Notes: generated by a model from the letters alone, not told the origin. Counted from the first letter of the stretch, positions 42,799 to 53,203 are shown. The stretch is DNA of 64,000 bases from an uncultured Lachnospiraceae bacterium (GCA_910589385.1 CAJUTU010000004.1:97371-161370); one strand, 5' to 3'. A program made the numbers and translations.

Positions 42799-44097
42799 TT
42801 ATATTTTCTGAATCTGCTCTTTCGACACGAGTCCTGCATCTGACAGATACTGCAATGATTTCAAGATTCCCAATTTTGCGCTTGGCCAGGTGAGCCCGCC
42901 CTGGAAATACACTGCGTAAGGCGGCTTGATGGGGCCGTCCGCACTCAATTCAATGGAAGAACCTTGGACAAATGCCCCTGCTGCCATAATCACATCGCTG
43001 TCATACCCAGGCATCGCCCATGGCTCCGGCGTTACGAAGCTGTCAACTGGAGCCGCCGCCTGCACACCTTTACAAAATGCAATCACTCCTTCGGCTGTTT
43101 TCAGCTCCACAGCCTGGATAATGTCATGCCTGGATTCAGACCCATTAGGGACAACCCCATACCCCAGACGTTCATAGATATTTGACGCAAACACAGCGCC
43201 TTTCAAAGCACTGCTTACCACGACAGGCGCTAAGAAGAACCCTTGATAAAAGGACTGCATCACGCCAAGAGAAGCCCCCACCTCCCTGCCAAGTCCCGGA
43301 GAGGTCAGCCGATAGCCGCAGTTTTCAATCAAATCTTCTCTTCCTGCCACATAGCCGCCAATGGGCGCCAGACCGCCGCCCGGATTCTTAATGAGGGAGC
43401 CAACCACCATATCTGCCCCTACATCACTTGGTTCAATTGTTTCCACAAATTCTCCATAACAGTTATCTACCATACAGATAATATCTGGTTTGATCCGTTT
43501 GACGAATGCAATCAATTCGCCAATCTTTTCTACCGAATAGCTTGGCCGCACCTGATACCCCTTGGAACGCTGGATGGTGACCAGCTTCGTCTTTTCATTC
43601 AGGCTTCTTTCAATAGCCGGATAATCAAAATATCCGTCTTCTTTCAGATCTACCTGGCGGTATGTTACTCCGTACTCTGCAAGCGAACCCTTTGACGACC
43701 GGATTCCGATGACTTCCTCCAGTGTATCATAGGGCTTTCCTGCCGGGGAAAGCAGTTCATCCCCTGGACGTAAGTTTGCCGAAAGCGCCAGCGACAAGGC
43801 ATGGGTTCCGCAGGTGATCTGCGGACGGACTAACGCGGACTCTGTATGAAAGGTGTCTGCATAGACCTGTTCCAATGTGTCTCTTCCAGTATCATTATAT
43901 CCATATCCTGTAGCATACTGAAAACAGCCGTCACTGACCCGGTTTTTCTGCATGGCATGCAGGACTTTAAGCTGGTTAAACTCGGCATTTTTGTCAAATT
44001 CTAAAAAACGCGGCATCAACTCCTGTTCCAGCCGCTCTCCTGCCTCATAAACTTCCCTGGAAATTCCCAGATTCTTATAAATCATATACTGCTCCAT
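42799..44097 (-). CDS. ynbB: YnbB-like PLP enzyme (methionine gamma-lyase family)
   Basis: 432 residues. A PLP fold-type I enzyme; the Schiff-base lysine is in TIQRSKGYQVRPS, with IKNPGGGLAPIGGY downstream. Often annotated as an aluminium-resistance or methionine gamma-lyase family protein; the true reaction is not settled. ATG 44097 is chosen because AGGAG is 7 bp upstream. It is 43 bp after miaA, as in other Firmicutes, though hfq is not in between. Confidence 0.9.
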   Translation of the reverse strand: MEQYMIYKNLGISREVYEAGERLEQELMPRFLEFDKNAEFNQLKVLHAMQKNRVSDGCFQYATGYGYNDTGRDTLEQVYADTFHTESALVRPQITCGTHALSLALSANLRPGDELLSPAGKPYDTLEEVIGIRSSKGSLAEYGVTYRQVDLKEDGYFDYPAIERSLNEKTKLVTIQRSKGYQVRPSYSVEKIGELIAFVKRIKPDIICMVDNCYGEFVETIEPSDVGADMVVGSLIKNPGGGLAPIGGYVAGREDLIENCGYRLTSPGLGREVGASLGVMQSFYQGFFLAPVVVSSALKGAVFASNIYERLGYGVVPNGSESRHDIIQAVELKTAEGVIAFCKGVQAAAPVDSFVTPEPWAMPGYDSDVIMAAGAFVQGSSIELSADGPIKPPYAVYFQGGLTWPSAKLGILKSLQYLSDAGLVSKEQIQKI

Positions 44098-44140
44098 GTT
44101 CATTCTCCTATAAACACAACTTTTTAACTCTGACACTTAT

Positions 44141-45094
44141 CTATCTTTTCGGTATGATTCCTCTTTTGCCCAGTTCCGCCATCATTTTCTCCAATATTTC
44201 CTCTTCATTGTGATGAAATTCCTCTTTTTCAATCCAGATCACATCCCGCTCCCTTTTAAACCAGGTGATCTGCCTTTTTGCAAAATGGCGTGTATCTCTC
44301 TTGATGATAGAAACAGCCTCTTCCAGAGAGCAGGCGCCATCTAGATGATCCAGCATCTCTTTGTACCCAAGCCCCTGCATGGAAACCATATCACGGGTAA
44401 AGCCCTGTTCTTTTAACCTGCGTACCTCGTCTTCCAGCCCTTCTTCCATCATCTGATCCACACGAAGGTTGATCCGTTCATATAGACGCTCTCGTTCCTC
44501 ATTCAGAACAAAATATGCAAAGCGATAAGGAGATTCCTTCTGCCGTTCGCACAGATTATGCTCTGATATCCGCTGCCCGGTCTGATGGAAATATTCCAGT
44601 GCCCGGATGACCCGTTTTACATTGTTTGCATGGATTTCCTGCGCGGACTGGGCATCCACCTTAGCCAGCATTTCATGAAGATGCCCGGCACCTTCTGTTT
44701 TGGCTAATTTCTCCAGTTCTCTGCGGTAAGTACTGTCTTCCCCGTTTTCCGTGAAGTCAATATCGTACAGGACAGCCTGGATGTAAAATCCGGTTCCTCC
44801 TGTCAATATCGGTATTTTCTCTTTTTGATAGATTTCTGACATTGCCTGTTTTGCCATCTCTTGAAACCTGACTACATGGAAAGGTTCATCAGGGTTCAGC
44901 ACATCCACCAGATAATGTGGTACACCCTGCATTTCCTCTGGACGGATTTTGGCTGAACCGATATCCATCTGACGGTAAACCTGCATGGAATCTGCGGAAA
45001 TGATTTCTCCATCAACCGCTTTTGCAAGGGAAATCGAAATTTTTGTCTTCCCCACTGCCGTAGGGCCTGTCAGTACGATCAATGATTTTTTCAT
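44141..45094 (-). CDS. miaA: tRNA dimethylallyltransferase
   Basis: 317 residues. MiaA adds dimethylallyl to A37 of tRNAs reading U-first codons. P-loop LTGPTAVGKTK, DSMQVYRQMDIGSAK, and the C-terminal GYKEMLDHL / RQITWFKRE blocks are complete. It pairs functionally with the MiaB encoded about 5 kb away. It follows mutL by 15 bp. Confidence 0.97.
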   Translation of the reverse strand: MKKSLIVLTGPTAVGKTKISISLAKAVDGEIISADSMQVYRQMDIGSAKIRPEEMQGVPHYLVDVLNPDEPFHVVRFQEMAKQAMSEIYQKEKIPILTGGTGFYIQAVLYDIDFTENGEDSTYRRELEKLAKTEGAGHLHEMLAKVDAQSAQEIHANNVKRVIRALEYFHQTGQRISEHNLCERQKESPYRFAYFVLNEERERLYERINLRVDQMMEEGLEDEVRRLKEQGFTRDMVSMQGLGYKEMLDHLDGACSLEEAVSIIKRDTRHFAKRQITWFKRERDVIWIEKEEFHHNEEEILEKMMAELGKRGIIPKR

Positions 45095-45109
45095 ATTATC
45101 AGCCCTTTC

Positions 45110-47116
45110 TTATACGATCCGTTTAAACTTTTTTTCCAGCTCTCGTTTGGTCATAGAAATAATGGTGGGGCGGCCATGAGGGCAATGATACGGATTTTCC
45201 AAAAGAAGCAGTTCTCCAATCAATGTATCCACTTCCCGTGCAGACAGACGGCTGTTTCCTTTCACCGCAGCCTTACAGGAGAGCGAAGCCACCCTCTCAT
45301 CGATCAGATCCGGTGTCATAGAGGTATTGGCCCCATCAGAAAGGGAGTCCAGCATCTCCAGCAGTAATTCCTTCTTCGCAATCCCAAACAGATTCGCCGG
45401 CACTGCACGCACCGCATACTCTTTTCCGCCAAAATGCTCAATCTCAAATCCAATCCTTAAAAAGCGGTCCATATACTCTTCTAAAAGCTGCGATTCCTGC
45501 ATGGAAAGGGTTAAGATAATGGGCGGGCTTAAATATTGGGAAGTATAGTCCCGGTTTTTCATCTCTTTTAGAGTACGTTCATACAGCACACGCTCATGTG
45601 CTGCATGCTGGTCTATAATATACAGGTTTTCCTGAAACTGTACAAGCCAGTAAGTCTCAAATACCTGGCCGATCAGCTTGTATTCTGCCCGGATATCCCG
45701 TTTTAAAAATTTTTCTTCAAACAAATCCAACTGTTCCGCCTGTATTGCTTCTTGTACAGCATAGGCCTGTCCGACGGCCTGTGCGCCGGTATGATAATTT
45801 TTATTTTCCCGGATAACCTCTGGAAATGGAAGGCCTGCCGACTCTTCTTTATTCTGTTCTTTACCAGGTGCCTCTTTCAAAGGATTGGCGGCAGGGCCTG
45901 CCACTCTCTCTGCCGGCTCTGCTTGACTTCCTGCCTGCTTAGGAAAGCCATGCTCTGCCATCACCCGCTCGCGCATCTTTTGGATAAAATAATCTTCATC
46001 CTGTTTTTCCTCTTCCAAAGGCAGCTGTTTCGGTTTCAACAGGAACGGGCTTTCCGAAGTTTTTTCAGCCACTGCCTGCCCTGTCTTTTGCCTGGCCGGT
46101 TCCGGCACCGGCACCTGCGGAATCATCTCAGGCTCCAAAAGAGTCCTATGGATTCCCTCGAAAACTGCATTGTAGACATCCTGCTGCTTCTGAAAACGAA
46201 GCTCCATCTTAGTAGGATGCACATTCACATCCACTTGTTCCCCGTCTACAGAAAATGACAGTACCGCAAAAGGAAATTTATGCTGCATGGAAAAATCCTT
46301 ATATGCATCCTCTAACGCCTTGGAGATCATGGCGCTTTTTACATATCTTCCATTCACAAAAAAAGTTTCAAAATTCCGGTTTCCACGTGCGATCATCGGC
46401 TTTCCGATATACCCGCATATACGGATCTGTGACTGTTCAAAATCCAGTTTCAACAAATTTGCCGCCACATCTCTACCATAAATCTGATAGATCACTTCCT
46501 CCAATTTTCCACTTCCCGAGGATCTTAATTTCTCCTGCCCGTTATTTAAAAATCGGATTCCGACTTCTGGATGGGAAAGAGCCAGGCGCATCAGCAGATC
46601 CTGTACATGGCCAGCCTCGGTCATCGGGGTCTTTAAAAATTTCCTGCGTGCCGGCATATTGTAAAACAGCTGCCGCACTGCAAAAATTGTTCCATCCGCA
46701 GCCCCGGTGTCCTCAAATGAAATTTCTTTCCCGCCTTCTATTGTATAACGGATTCCGAATGTCTCTTCCCTGGGCTTTGTAATCAGCTCTACCTTGGCTA
46801 CAGCTGCGATACTGGAAAGAGCCTCTCCCCGAAATCCAAGAGATGCGATGTGAGAAAGATCCTCCACACATTGGATCTTGCTTGTAGAATGCCTCAAAAA
46901 TGCATTTCGGATGTCCTCCTTGAGGATCCCGCCACCGTCATCCTTAATTCGGATCAAGGAAATCCCACCGTCCTCAATCTCCACTGAGATGGAAGAAGCC
47001 CCCGCATCAATGGCATTCTCCACCAGTTCCTTTACGACAGAAGCAGGCCGTTCAATAACCTCCCCTGCCGCAATCTTATCAATGGTTATCTGGTCTAAAA
47101 CCTGAATATGCGCCAT
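45110..47116 (-). CDS. mutL: DNA mismatch repair protein MutL, endonuclease type
   Basis: 668 residues: N-terminal GHKL ATPase (ENAIDAGASSISVEIEDGG, SLGFRGEALSSIAAV), a variable linker (about 335-470), and a C-terminal domain with DQHAAHERVLYE and CPHGRPT, which mark the latent nicking endonuclease found in organisms lacking MutH. GGGAGAAAGC precedes the ATG. Confidence 0.97.
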   Translation of the reverse strand: MAHIQVLDQITIDKIAAGEVIERPASVVKELVENAIDAGASSISVEIEDGGISLIRIKDDGGGILKEDIRNAFLRHSTSKIQCVEDLSHIASLGFRGEALSSIAAVAKVELITKPREETFGIRYTIEGGKEISFEDTGAADGTIFAVRQLFYNMPARRKFLKTPMTEAGHVQDLLMRLALSHPEVGIRFLNNGQEKLRSSGSGKLEEVIYQIYGRDVAANLLKLDFEQSQIRICGYIGKPMIARGNRNFETFFVNGRYVKSAMISKALEDAYKDFSMQHKFPFAVLSFSVDGEQVDVNVHPTKMELRFQKQQDVYNAVFEGIHRTLLEPEMIPQVPVPEPARQKTGQAVAEKTSESPFLLKPKQLPLEEEKQDEDYFIQKMRERVMAEHGFPKQAGSQAEPAERVAGPAANPLKEAPGKEQNKEESAGLPFPEVIRENKNYHTGAQAVGQAYAVQEAIQAEQLDLFEEKFLKRDIRAEYKLIGQVFETYWLVQFQENLYIIDQHAAHERVLYERTLKEMKNRDYTSQYLSPPIILTLSMQESQLLEEYMDRFLRIGFEIEHFGGKEYAVRAVPANLFGIAKKELLLEMLDSLSDGANTSMTPDLIDERVASLSCKAAVKGNSRLSAREVDTLIGELLLLENPYHCPHGRPTIISMTKRELEKKFKRIV

Positions 47117-47132
47117 ATGCTTTCTCCCTTCT

Positions 47133-49787
47133 TTACCAACGATTCCGTAGTTTATTCTGCAGTCGGTAAATGGTATTCAGTGCATCGATCGGAGTCAGAT
47201 TCCCTACGTCGATATTTTTCAGCTCTTCCAGCACATCATCATCTTGAACCGTATCAAACAAAGAAAACTGGGCCAGATCGACCTCATCATATTTCACGGG
47301 CTTTCCTTTTTTCTTTGGCTTTTGGGTGCCCTTTGCCGCAATCTCGCTGACCCGCACGGTGATATCGCCGTCTACAAGTTCCTCCACAATCTCCTTTGCA
47401 CGGCTGATAACAATCTCCGGCACCCCTGCCAGCTTTGCCACCTGGATTCCGTAGCTCTTATCCGCGCCGCCCTTTACAATCTTGCGCAGAAATACAATAT
47501 CGTCTCCCTTTTCCTTTACAGCAATACAATAGTTATTGACGTTTTCAATCTTCCCTTCCAGCTCTGTCAGCTCATGGTAATGGGTGGCAAACAATGTCTT
47601 TGCTCCTAAGATCCTTGCGTCACTGATATATTCCACCACAGCCCAGGCGATGGACAACCCGTCAAAGGTACTGGTTCCTCTCCCGATCTCATCCAGGATC
47701 AAAAGACTTTTTGACGTTGCATTGCGCAGGATATTTGCAACCTCTGTCATTTCCACCATAAACGTACTCTGTCCGGAAGCAAGGTCGTCAGAAGCCCCTA
47801 CCCGGGTAAAGATCCTGTCTACAAGCCCGATATCCGCACTGGATGCAGGCACAAAGGAGCCTGTCTGTGCCATAAGGACAATCAGCGCAGCCTGCCGCAT
47901 ATAAGTGGACTTTCCTGCCATATTCGGCCCTGTGATAATCGAGATACGCTGCTTCTTGTCATCCAGAAATGTATCATTGCAGATAAAAGAGCCGTCCGGT
48001 ATCATCTGTTCTACCACAGGATGGCGGCCGTCTTTGATATCGATGATGCCTTTTTCATTGATTTTCGGGCGCACATAGTGATTCCGCTCGGCAACCAGCG
48101 CAAGGGTCGAAAAAACATCCAGTTCTGCCACTGCCTTTGCAGTCTTCTGGATCCGCGCCACTTCCCCTGCAATGGTATCCCGGACAGTACAGTATAATTC
48201 ATATTCCAGGGCATACAGCTTGTCCTCAGCCCCAAGGATCGTATCCTCCAGTTCTTTCAGTTCCGGCGTGATATACCGTTCTGCATTAGCAAGGGTCTGT
48301 TTGCGCATAAAATAATCCGGCACCATGTTCTTATAGGAATTCGTGACCTCCAGATAATAGCCAAAGACTTTATTATACTTGATCTTCAAATTCTTGATCC
48401 CTGTCTTCTCACGCTCTTCCTCCTCCAGCTTTGCAAGCCACCCTTTTCCCTCGGACTTGGCGCTGCGCAGTTTATCCACCTCTTCGTTGTAGCCGTCCCG
48501 GATAATATTCCCTTCTTTCATTGCCAAAGGCGGATCTTCCGCGATCGCTGATTTTACCAGTGAGCAGAGGTCTTCCAGTGTGTCCAGATCCTCCCGGATT
48601 TTGGCGAGAAGCTCAGAATGCATCTCATCTAGTATGTACCGGATAGGCGGCAGCATATCCAGCGAACCGGAAAATGCAGTCAAGTCACGCGGGGTTGCAG
48701 AGCCATAGGTAATCTTTGTGACCAGCCGTTCCAGATCATAGACCGGAGCCAGGTATTCCCGGATCTCCTCCCTGCAGATTGCCTGCTCCTTTAATTCAGA
48801 CACCGCGTCCAGCCTCTTCTCAATCTCCTGCCGCCCGATCAAAGGCTGTTCCACATATTTACGGAGGGTACGTGCTCCCATGGCTGTACGAGTTTTATCC
48901 AGGACCCAGAGAAGAGAACCTCGCTTCTGCTTTTCCCGCAGCGTCTCACATAATTCCAGATTCCGCCGGGTAGAACTGTCCAGCATCATATATTTCCCTG
49001 TCGTGTAAGGCGTAATATGTGTCATATGGGAAAGGTTATTTTTCTGCGTCTCCAGCAGATACTGTAATAGCGCTCCTGCACTGATAACGCCGCAGTCATA
49101 GTCTGCCAGCCCCAATCCATCCAATGAAGCGACTTGAAAATGTGCTTCCAGCTTTTCCCGGCAGAGTGAATCGTCAAAATACCATGCATCCAGGGAAGAA
49201 ACGGCAATTTTTAAACGTTCCTTCATATCTTCCAAATCCATCCCGCTCATATAAAAGGATTCGTTACAGATGATCTCCGAGGGCATAAATTTAAAGATCT
49301 CATCTTTCAGCCTGCCGCTGTCCGGCAGCTCTGTCACAAAATAATCCCCTGTAGAGATATCTGCCACGGACACTCCATATCGGTCTGCCAGATACACGAT
49401 ACACATAATATAATTGTTCCGGGTCTCATCCATCATCTGGTTATCCAGGACTGTCCCGGGGGTCACGACACGCACAACCTCCCGTTTCACCAGTCCTTTG
49501 GCCAGTTTCGGATCCTCAACCTGTTCACAGATTGCCACTTTATAGCCTTTTGCCACCAGCCGGTTCAAGTATGTGTCCACAGCATGATAAGGGACACCAC
49601 ACATGGGTGCCCGTTCATCCAGCCCGCAGCTTTTACCAGTCAAAGTCAGCTCTAATTCCCGGGAGACTGTGACCGCGTCCTCGAAGAACATTTCATAGAA
49701 ATCTCCCAGCCTGTAAAATAAGATGCAGTTTGGATATTCTTTCTTTGTATCCACGTATTTCTGCATCATCGGTGTTAATTCTGCCAC
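47133..49787 (-). CDS. mutS: DNA mismatch repair protein MutS
   Basis: 884 residues. Mismatch-recognition domain (LFYRLGDFYEMFFEDA), connector, clamp and ATPase with GPNMAGKSTYMRQ and DEIGRGTSTFDG. It detects mispairs and recruits MutL, encoded 17 bp downstream. The start is GTG 49787, with GAGG about 6 bp upstream; family proteins begin at this residue. Confidence 0.97.
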   Translation of the reverse strand: MAELTPMMQKYVDTKKEYPNCILFYRLGDFYEMFFEDAVTVSRELELTLTGKSCGLDERAPMCGVPYHAVDTYLNRLVAKGYKVAICEQVEDPKLAKGLVKREVVRVVTPGTVLDNQMMDETRNNYIMCIVYLADRYGVSVADISTGDYFVTELPDSGRLKDEIFKFMPSEIICNESFYMSGMDLEDMKERLKIAVSSLDAWYFDDSLCREKLEAHFQVASLDGLGLADYDCGVISAGALLQYLLETQKNNLSHMTHITPYTTGKYMMLDSSTRRNLELCETLREKQKRGSLLWVLDKTRTAMGARTLRKYVEQPLIGRQEIEKRLDAVSELKEQAICREEIREYLAPVYDLERLVTKITYGSATPRDLTAFSGSLDMLPPIRYILDEMHSELLAKIREDLDTLEDLCSLVKSAIAEDPPLAMKEGNIIRDGYNEEVDKLRSAKSEGKGWLAKLEEEEREKTGIKNLKIKYNKVFGYYLEVTNSYKNMVPDYFMRKQTLANAERYITPELKELEDTILGAEDKLYALEYELYCTVRDTIAGEVARIQKTAKAVAELDVFSTLALVAERNHYVRPKINEKGIIDIKDGRHPVVEQMIPDGSFICNDTFLDDKKQRISIITGPNMAGKSTYMRQAALIVLMAQTGSFVPASSADIGLVDRIFTRVGASDDLASGQSTFMVEMTEVANILRNATSKSLLILDEIGRGTSTFDGLSIAWAVVEYISDARILGAKTLFATHYHELTELEGKIENVNNYCIAVKEKGDDIVFLRKIVKGGADKSYGIQVAKLAGVPEIVISRAKEIVEELVDGDITVRVSEIAAKGTQKPKKKGKPVKYDEVDLAQFSLFDTVQDDDVLEELKNIDVGNLTPIDALNTIYRLQNKLRNRW

Positions 49788-49849
49788 TTCCTGCCTCTCT
49801 TTCGTATCTATTCAAAACGGTTTCCTTAATTCTTTCAAATCTTACAATG

Positions 49850-50266
49850 TCACAGCACATGAAAATGCGGTTTTTTTTCTCTGTAGAGCCAATGGAGCAG
49901 ATACCCTGACATCAGGATCCCGATTGCACACAAACCTGAAAACAAGATCAAAAAAGGCACGCAGACCTGCCCAAATAACTGCAAAGGCTGCTCCGAATAA
50001 TCCCACACATTCCACTTCATCCATTTATTCACGATCATACCTGTAATAAACTCGCCGGCACCCACGAATAAGGTGCACCGTAGTACCTGTATCCAAAGAG
50101 GATCTGTCCACTGGAGCTGAAGCCCCTGCCATCCAAAAAACAGAAGGCAAAACCCTCCTAAAACAAACATTGACCAATGTGAAAATCCACGGAACGCGGT
50201 TTCTATCGAATAATAAAGGATGCCGCCCAGAGTCCACATAAAAAGATATTCGCTTACTCTTTTCAC
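49850..50266 (-). CDS. small polytopic membrane protein (putative ABC-transporter-permease family, PF06541-like)
   Basis: About 138 residues with four membrane segments. The pattern LGGILYYSIETAFRGFSH and GAGEFITGMIVNKWMKWNVWDYS is typical of small integral proteins annotated as putative permeases; no transport activity is known. GTG 50266 has AGGAGG 9 bp upstream, better than the ATG at 50284 or the frame back to 50338, which would overlap miaB. It lies between miaB and mutS. Confidence 0.8.
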   Translation of the reverse strand: MKRVSEYLFMWTLGGILYYSIETAFRGFSHWSMFVLGGFCLLFFGWQGLQLQWTDPLWIQVLRCTLFVGAGEFITGMIVNKWMKWNVWDYSEQPLQLFGQVCVPFLILFSGLCAIGILMSGYLLHWLYREKKPHFHVL

Positions 50267-50312
50267 GAAAAACGTCCTCCTCATCTCTTTTTCATAACAT
50301 GATATTGCTAGA

Positions 50313-51791
50313 TTACCCATTTTCAACAGCTTCCCCAATGTAGTAAAACCCTCTGCACTCTTTTAACCTGACAGGAATAAGCGTTCCGATCAAAGAAGTA
50401 TCTCCAGGGAAATGCACCAGCAGATTATTGCTCATACGCCCGGTAACCAGCGACGCATCATGTTCATTGACAGATTCCACCAGTACTTCCTGGATAGAAC
50501 CTGTATGTATTTTGCACGCTTCTGCGGAAATGGACTGCACCTCTGTAAGCAGCCGTTCAAACCGTTCTTTTACAACCTCTGGTGGAACCTGCTCTTCCAT
50601 TACAGCGGCAGGGGTTCCTGTCCTTTTGGAATACTGGAAAGTAAATGCGGCATCATAGCGTACTTTTCGTACAACATCCAGCGTCTCCTGGAAATCTTCC
50701 TCTGTCTCTCCTGGAAATCCCACAATAATATCCGTGGTCAAAGAAATATCCGGCACGGCACGGCGGATACTTTCTACCAAGTCCAGATATTGTTCTTTTG
50801 TATACCGGCGGTTCATTTTTTCCAAAATCCTGGTACTTCCTGATTGGATTGGGAGATGCAGATGTCTGCATATTTTTTTGGACTGTCCCATCACAGTGAT
50901 CAATTCTTTTGACAAGTCCTTTGGATGAGATGTCATAAACCGGATTCTTTGGATCCCGTCAATTTTTTCAATCTCTGTCAAAAGTTTGGCGAAACTTATT
51001 GGATGCGCCAGGTTCTTTCCATAGGAATTGACATTTTGTCCAAGGAGCATGATCTCCACCACCCCATCTGCGGCAAGCCTATCAATCTCCCGGATGATAT
51101 CTGCCGGTTCCCGGCTCCGCTCCCGCCCCCTGACATAGGGGACAATACAATAACTACAGAAATTATTACATCCAAACATGATATTTACACCAGATTTGAA
51201 AGGATATTTACGCTCACTGGGAATCTCCTCCACAATTTTATCAGTATCTTTCCAGATGTCAATCACCATTCTTCCAGATTCCTGGCTGGTAGAAAGCAAT
51301 TCCGCAAATTTATATAGATTGTGCGTCCCAAAAATCAAATCTACAAAAGGATAACTTTTCTTAAGTTTTTCTACTACCTCTAGTTCCTGCATCATACAGC
51401 CGCATAACGCAATTTTCATATCCGGATTCTGCCTTTTGGCGCGGCCAAGCTGCCCTAACCTCCCATATAATCGTTGATTCGCGTTCTCCCGTACAGTACA
51501 GGTATTAAAGATGACAAAATCAGCTTTTTTTTCATCTGGTTCCTCGATATAGCCGACCTCACTCAGAATCCCCGCCAACTTTTCCGAATCCCTTGCGTTC
51601 ATCTGGCAGCCAAAGGTTGTTACATGTGCAGATAACGGCCTCCCGGCCTGTTTTTCCTGCTGTTCCACATATTGACGGGCTTTTTTTATAAAATAATACT
51701 GCCGCATGGGTTCTTGTTCCGGCACAGGCCCATTTTCGTCTATTACATATAGAATCTCTTCAAGTCCTCTATTTTTTTTCGTATCACACAT
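50313..51791 (-). CDS. miaB: tRNA-2-methylthio-N6-dimethylallyladenosine synthase
   Basis: 492 residues. N-terminal methylthiotransferase domain with FGCQMN, TCTVRENA and CGCMMQ; radical SAM motif CNNFCSYC; C-terminal TRAM domain. MiaB methylthiolates i6A37 made by MiaA. The N-terminus has about 50 extra residues before HVTTFGCQ. It lies upstream of mutS in the same direction. Confidence 0.97.
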   Translation of the reverse strand: MCDTKKNRGLEEILYVIDENGPVPEQEPMRQYYFIKKARQYVEQQEKQAGRPLSAHVTTFGCQMNARDSEKLAGILSEVGYIEEPDEKKADFVIFNTCTVRENANQRLYGRLGQLGRAKRQNPDMKIALCGCMMQELEVVEKLKKSYPFVDLIFGTHNLYKFAELLSTSQESGRMVIDIWKDTDKIVEEIPSERKYPFKSGVNIMFGCNNFCSYCIVPYVRGRERSREPADIIREIDRLAADGVVEIMLLGQNVNSYGKNLAHPISFAKLLTEIEKIDGIQRIRFMTSHPKDLSKELITVMGQSKKICRHLHLPIQSGSTRILEKMNRRYTKEQYLDLVESIRRAVPDISLTTDIIVGFPGETEEDFQETLDVVRKVRYDAAFTFQYSKRTGTPAAVMEEQVPPEVVKERFERLLTEVQSISAEACKIHTGSIQEVLVESVNEHDASLVTGRMSNNLLVHFPGDTSLIGTLIPVRLKECRGFYYIGEAVENG

Positions 51792-51817
51792 GGATGTTTT
51801 TCCCTTTCATTGATCTG

Positions 51818-52000
51818 CTATACGAATTGATTTTTATCTTCCATATACTCATATCCAACCCGCCCAAGTGTTTCCGTCAGTTCCTTTTTTGAAACCTCTA
51901 AATCTTCACAAAGCCCATCTAGTGTAGGATAAAAGTCCCGAAGCTTTGTATTAATGACACTCAGTAAGATCATCGGATCCTTCGGTAGTTCCATTTTCAT
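51818..52000 (-). CDS. DUF4250 small protein
   Basis: 60 residues. ELPKDPMILLSVINTKLRD and GYEYMEDKNQF define DUF4250, a family frequent in Lachnospiraceae. No function known. Its start overlaps the stop of the folate gene by a few bases, and it is likely translated with it. AAAGGAA is upstream. Confidence 0.88.
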   Translation of the reverse strand: MKMELPKDPMILLSVINTKLRDFYPTLDGLCEDLEVSKKELTETLGRVGYEYMEDKNQFV

Positions 52001-52617
52001 ATCATATAATTTCCTTTCTCTGTAATCACTGCCTCAACGCTGATATCAAGGGGTTCTTCCGGGATTTCCTCCACACATTGGATGGAATATGCAAGCCCGA
52101 TCTTGTGGCACTTTGGATATTTATATAGATATCTGTCATAGAATCCCTTCCCGTATCCGATCCGGCCTCCCTTTTTATCGAATGCGGCTCCTGGCAAAAG
52201 CACCAGCACATGGCTTTCGCCGCGGGCCGGCCCCGGATGTATCCCAGTCTCAGAAATGGATTCCGGCAGCGCAATTTTTTCTGCATCCCATCTTGGTTCA
52301 GGAATCCCTTGATATCCAGACGACAGCTCTGTCAGGCTTTCTATGTAGAAAAACTCCATCTTTCCCTCATCCGTCACACGGGGAACCGCAACTCTTTTCC
52401 CAGAATTCCATGCTTCCTCCATAATGCCGGCAGTCTGTACCTCTTCCCGAAAGGAAGCATAACAATAAATCTCCCGCGCACTCTGAAAAAGCGGGTGCAT
52501 AACTGTCAGAGAACGGATTTTCTGGCTGTATCTATCCCTTGCCTCTGCGGTCAAAGCCCTGCGCTCTTTCAATACACGGGTTCTAATTTGCTTCTTTGTT
52601 TCCAAATTTTTCACCAA
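51997..52617 (-). CDS. 5-formyltetrahydrofolate cyclo-ligase
   Basis: 206 residues. It converts 5-formyl-THF to 5,10-methenyl-THF with ATP. The C-terminal LLPGAAFDKKGGRIGYGKGFYDRYL is the family signature. The start is TTG 52617 or GTG 52614, with no strong ribosome-binding site, and the gene overlaps the end of the DUF896 gene, suggesting translational coupling. Confidence 0.92.
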   Translation of the reverse strand: MVKNLETKKQIRTRVLKERRALTAEARDRYSQKIRSLTVMHPLFQSAREIYCYASFREEVQTAGIMEEAWNSGKRVAVPRVTDEGKMEFFYIESLTELSSGYQGIPEPRWDAEKIALPESISETGIHPGPARGESHVLVLLPGAAFDKKGGRIGYGKGFYDRYLYKYPKCHKIGLAYSIQCVEEIPEEPLDISVEAVITEKGNYMI

Positions 52618-52804
52618 GATTTATGATCGTCCCATCCTTTTCCTTGATATCGATCCTGTCGAGCTGGCTTTTCAGGTTTCCCCTGATCGCCCCTAAATAC
52701 TCTGCCCTGAGCAATTTCTGCTCTTTTTTTTCATCATCGCTGAGTCCCTCTTCTTTTGACTTCCTGTACAGCTCATTAATCCTTTTTATCTTCTGTTCAT
52801 CCAT
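52583..52804 (-). CDS. DUF896 (YnzC-like) small protein
   Basis: 73 residues. It starts MDEQKIKRINELYRKSKEEGLS and has the DUF896 helical-hairpin core (KLLRAEYLGAIRGNLKSQL). Family members are small helical proteins; in Bacillus one (YnzC) sits in the SOS operon. Here no SOS box is nearby. GAGGAAAGGTG precedes the ATG. Confidence 0.92.
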   Translation of the reverse strand: MDEQKIKRINELYRKSKEEGLSDDEKKEQKLLRAEYLGAIRGNLKSQLDRIDIKEKDGTIINLGEKFGNKEAN

Positions 52805-52831
52805 AGACTTGCACCTTTCCTCGAAAATAAC

Positions 52832-53203
52832 TTAACTCGAATAATTCTCTAAAAATCCATAAAGTTCCCTTGCTGTCTCCACGAATTTTCCGTCTTTCAC
52901 TTCTTCTTGTACTGTTTCTGGGAGTGCGTCAAGAGGAATTTCCGTCATTTCATAGATTGTCTCATGGTCTCCAAGATAAACGACCACATATCCCTCCAGT
53001 TCGCAAAGATAATACCCTTCATTCTTTTCCGCCGTACCCTTTGTCGTGACGCTCTCTTCCTTTTCCGGGACAGGCTCTTCTTCCTGCACCACAGTAAGAC
53101 GCTTGTCCATAGCATAGCGGTAACTCATCTGATACCCTATGCCGATCATGGATACAAACACAAAAACAGCTACAAAAAAACCAATATAATATTTCTGCTT
53201 CAT
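52832..53203 (-). CDS. membrane-anchored protein with BofC-like C-terminal domain
   Basis: 123 residues. One N-terminal membrane helix (IGFFVAVFVFVSMIGIGY), an acidic linker, then YLCELEGYVVVYLGDHETIYEMTE with LGDH and FLENYSS, which resembles the C-terminal domain of BofC, a forespore-intermembrane regulator of sigma-K processing in Bacillus. Here the N-terminal BofC domain is missing. Functional assignment is not safe. AGGAGAG precedes the ATG. Confidence 0.7.
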   Translation of the reverse strand: MKQKYYIGFFVAVFVFVSMIGIGYQMSYRYAMDKRLTVVQEEEPVPEKEESVTTKGTAEKNEGYYLCELEGYVVVYLGDHETIYEMTEIPLDALPETVQEEVKDGKFVETARELYGFLENYSS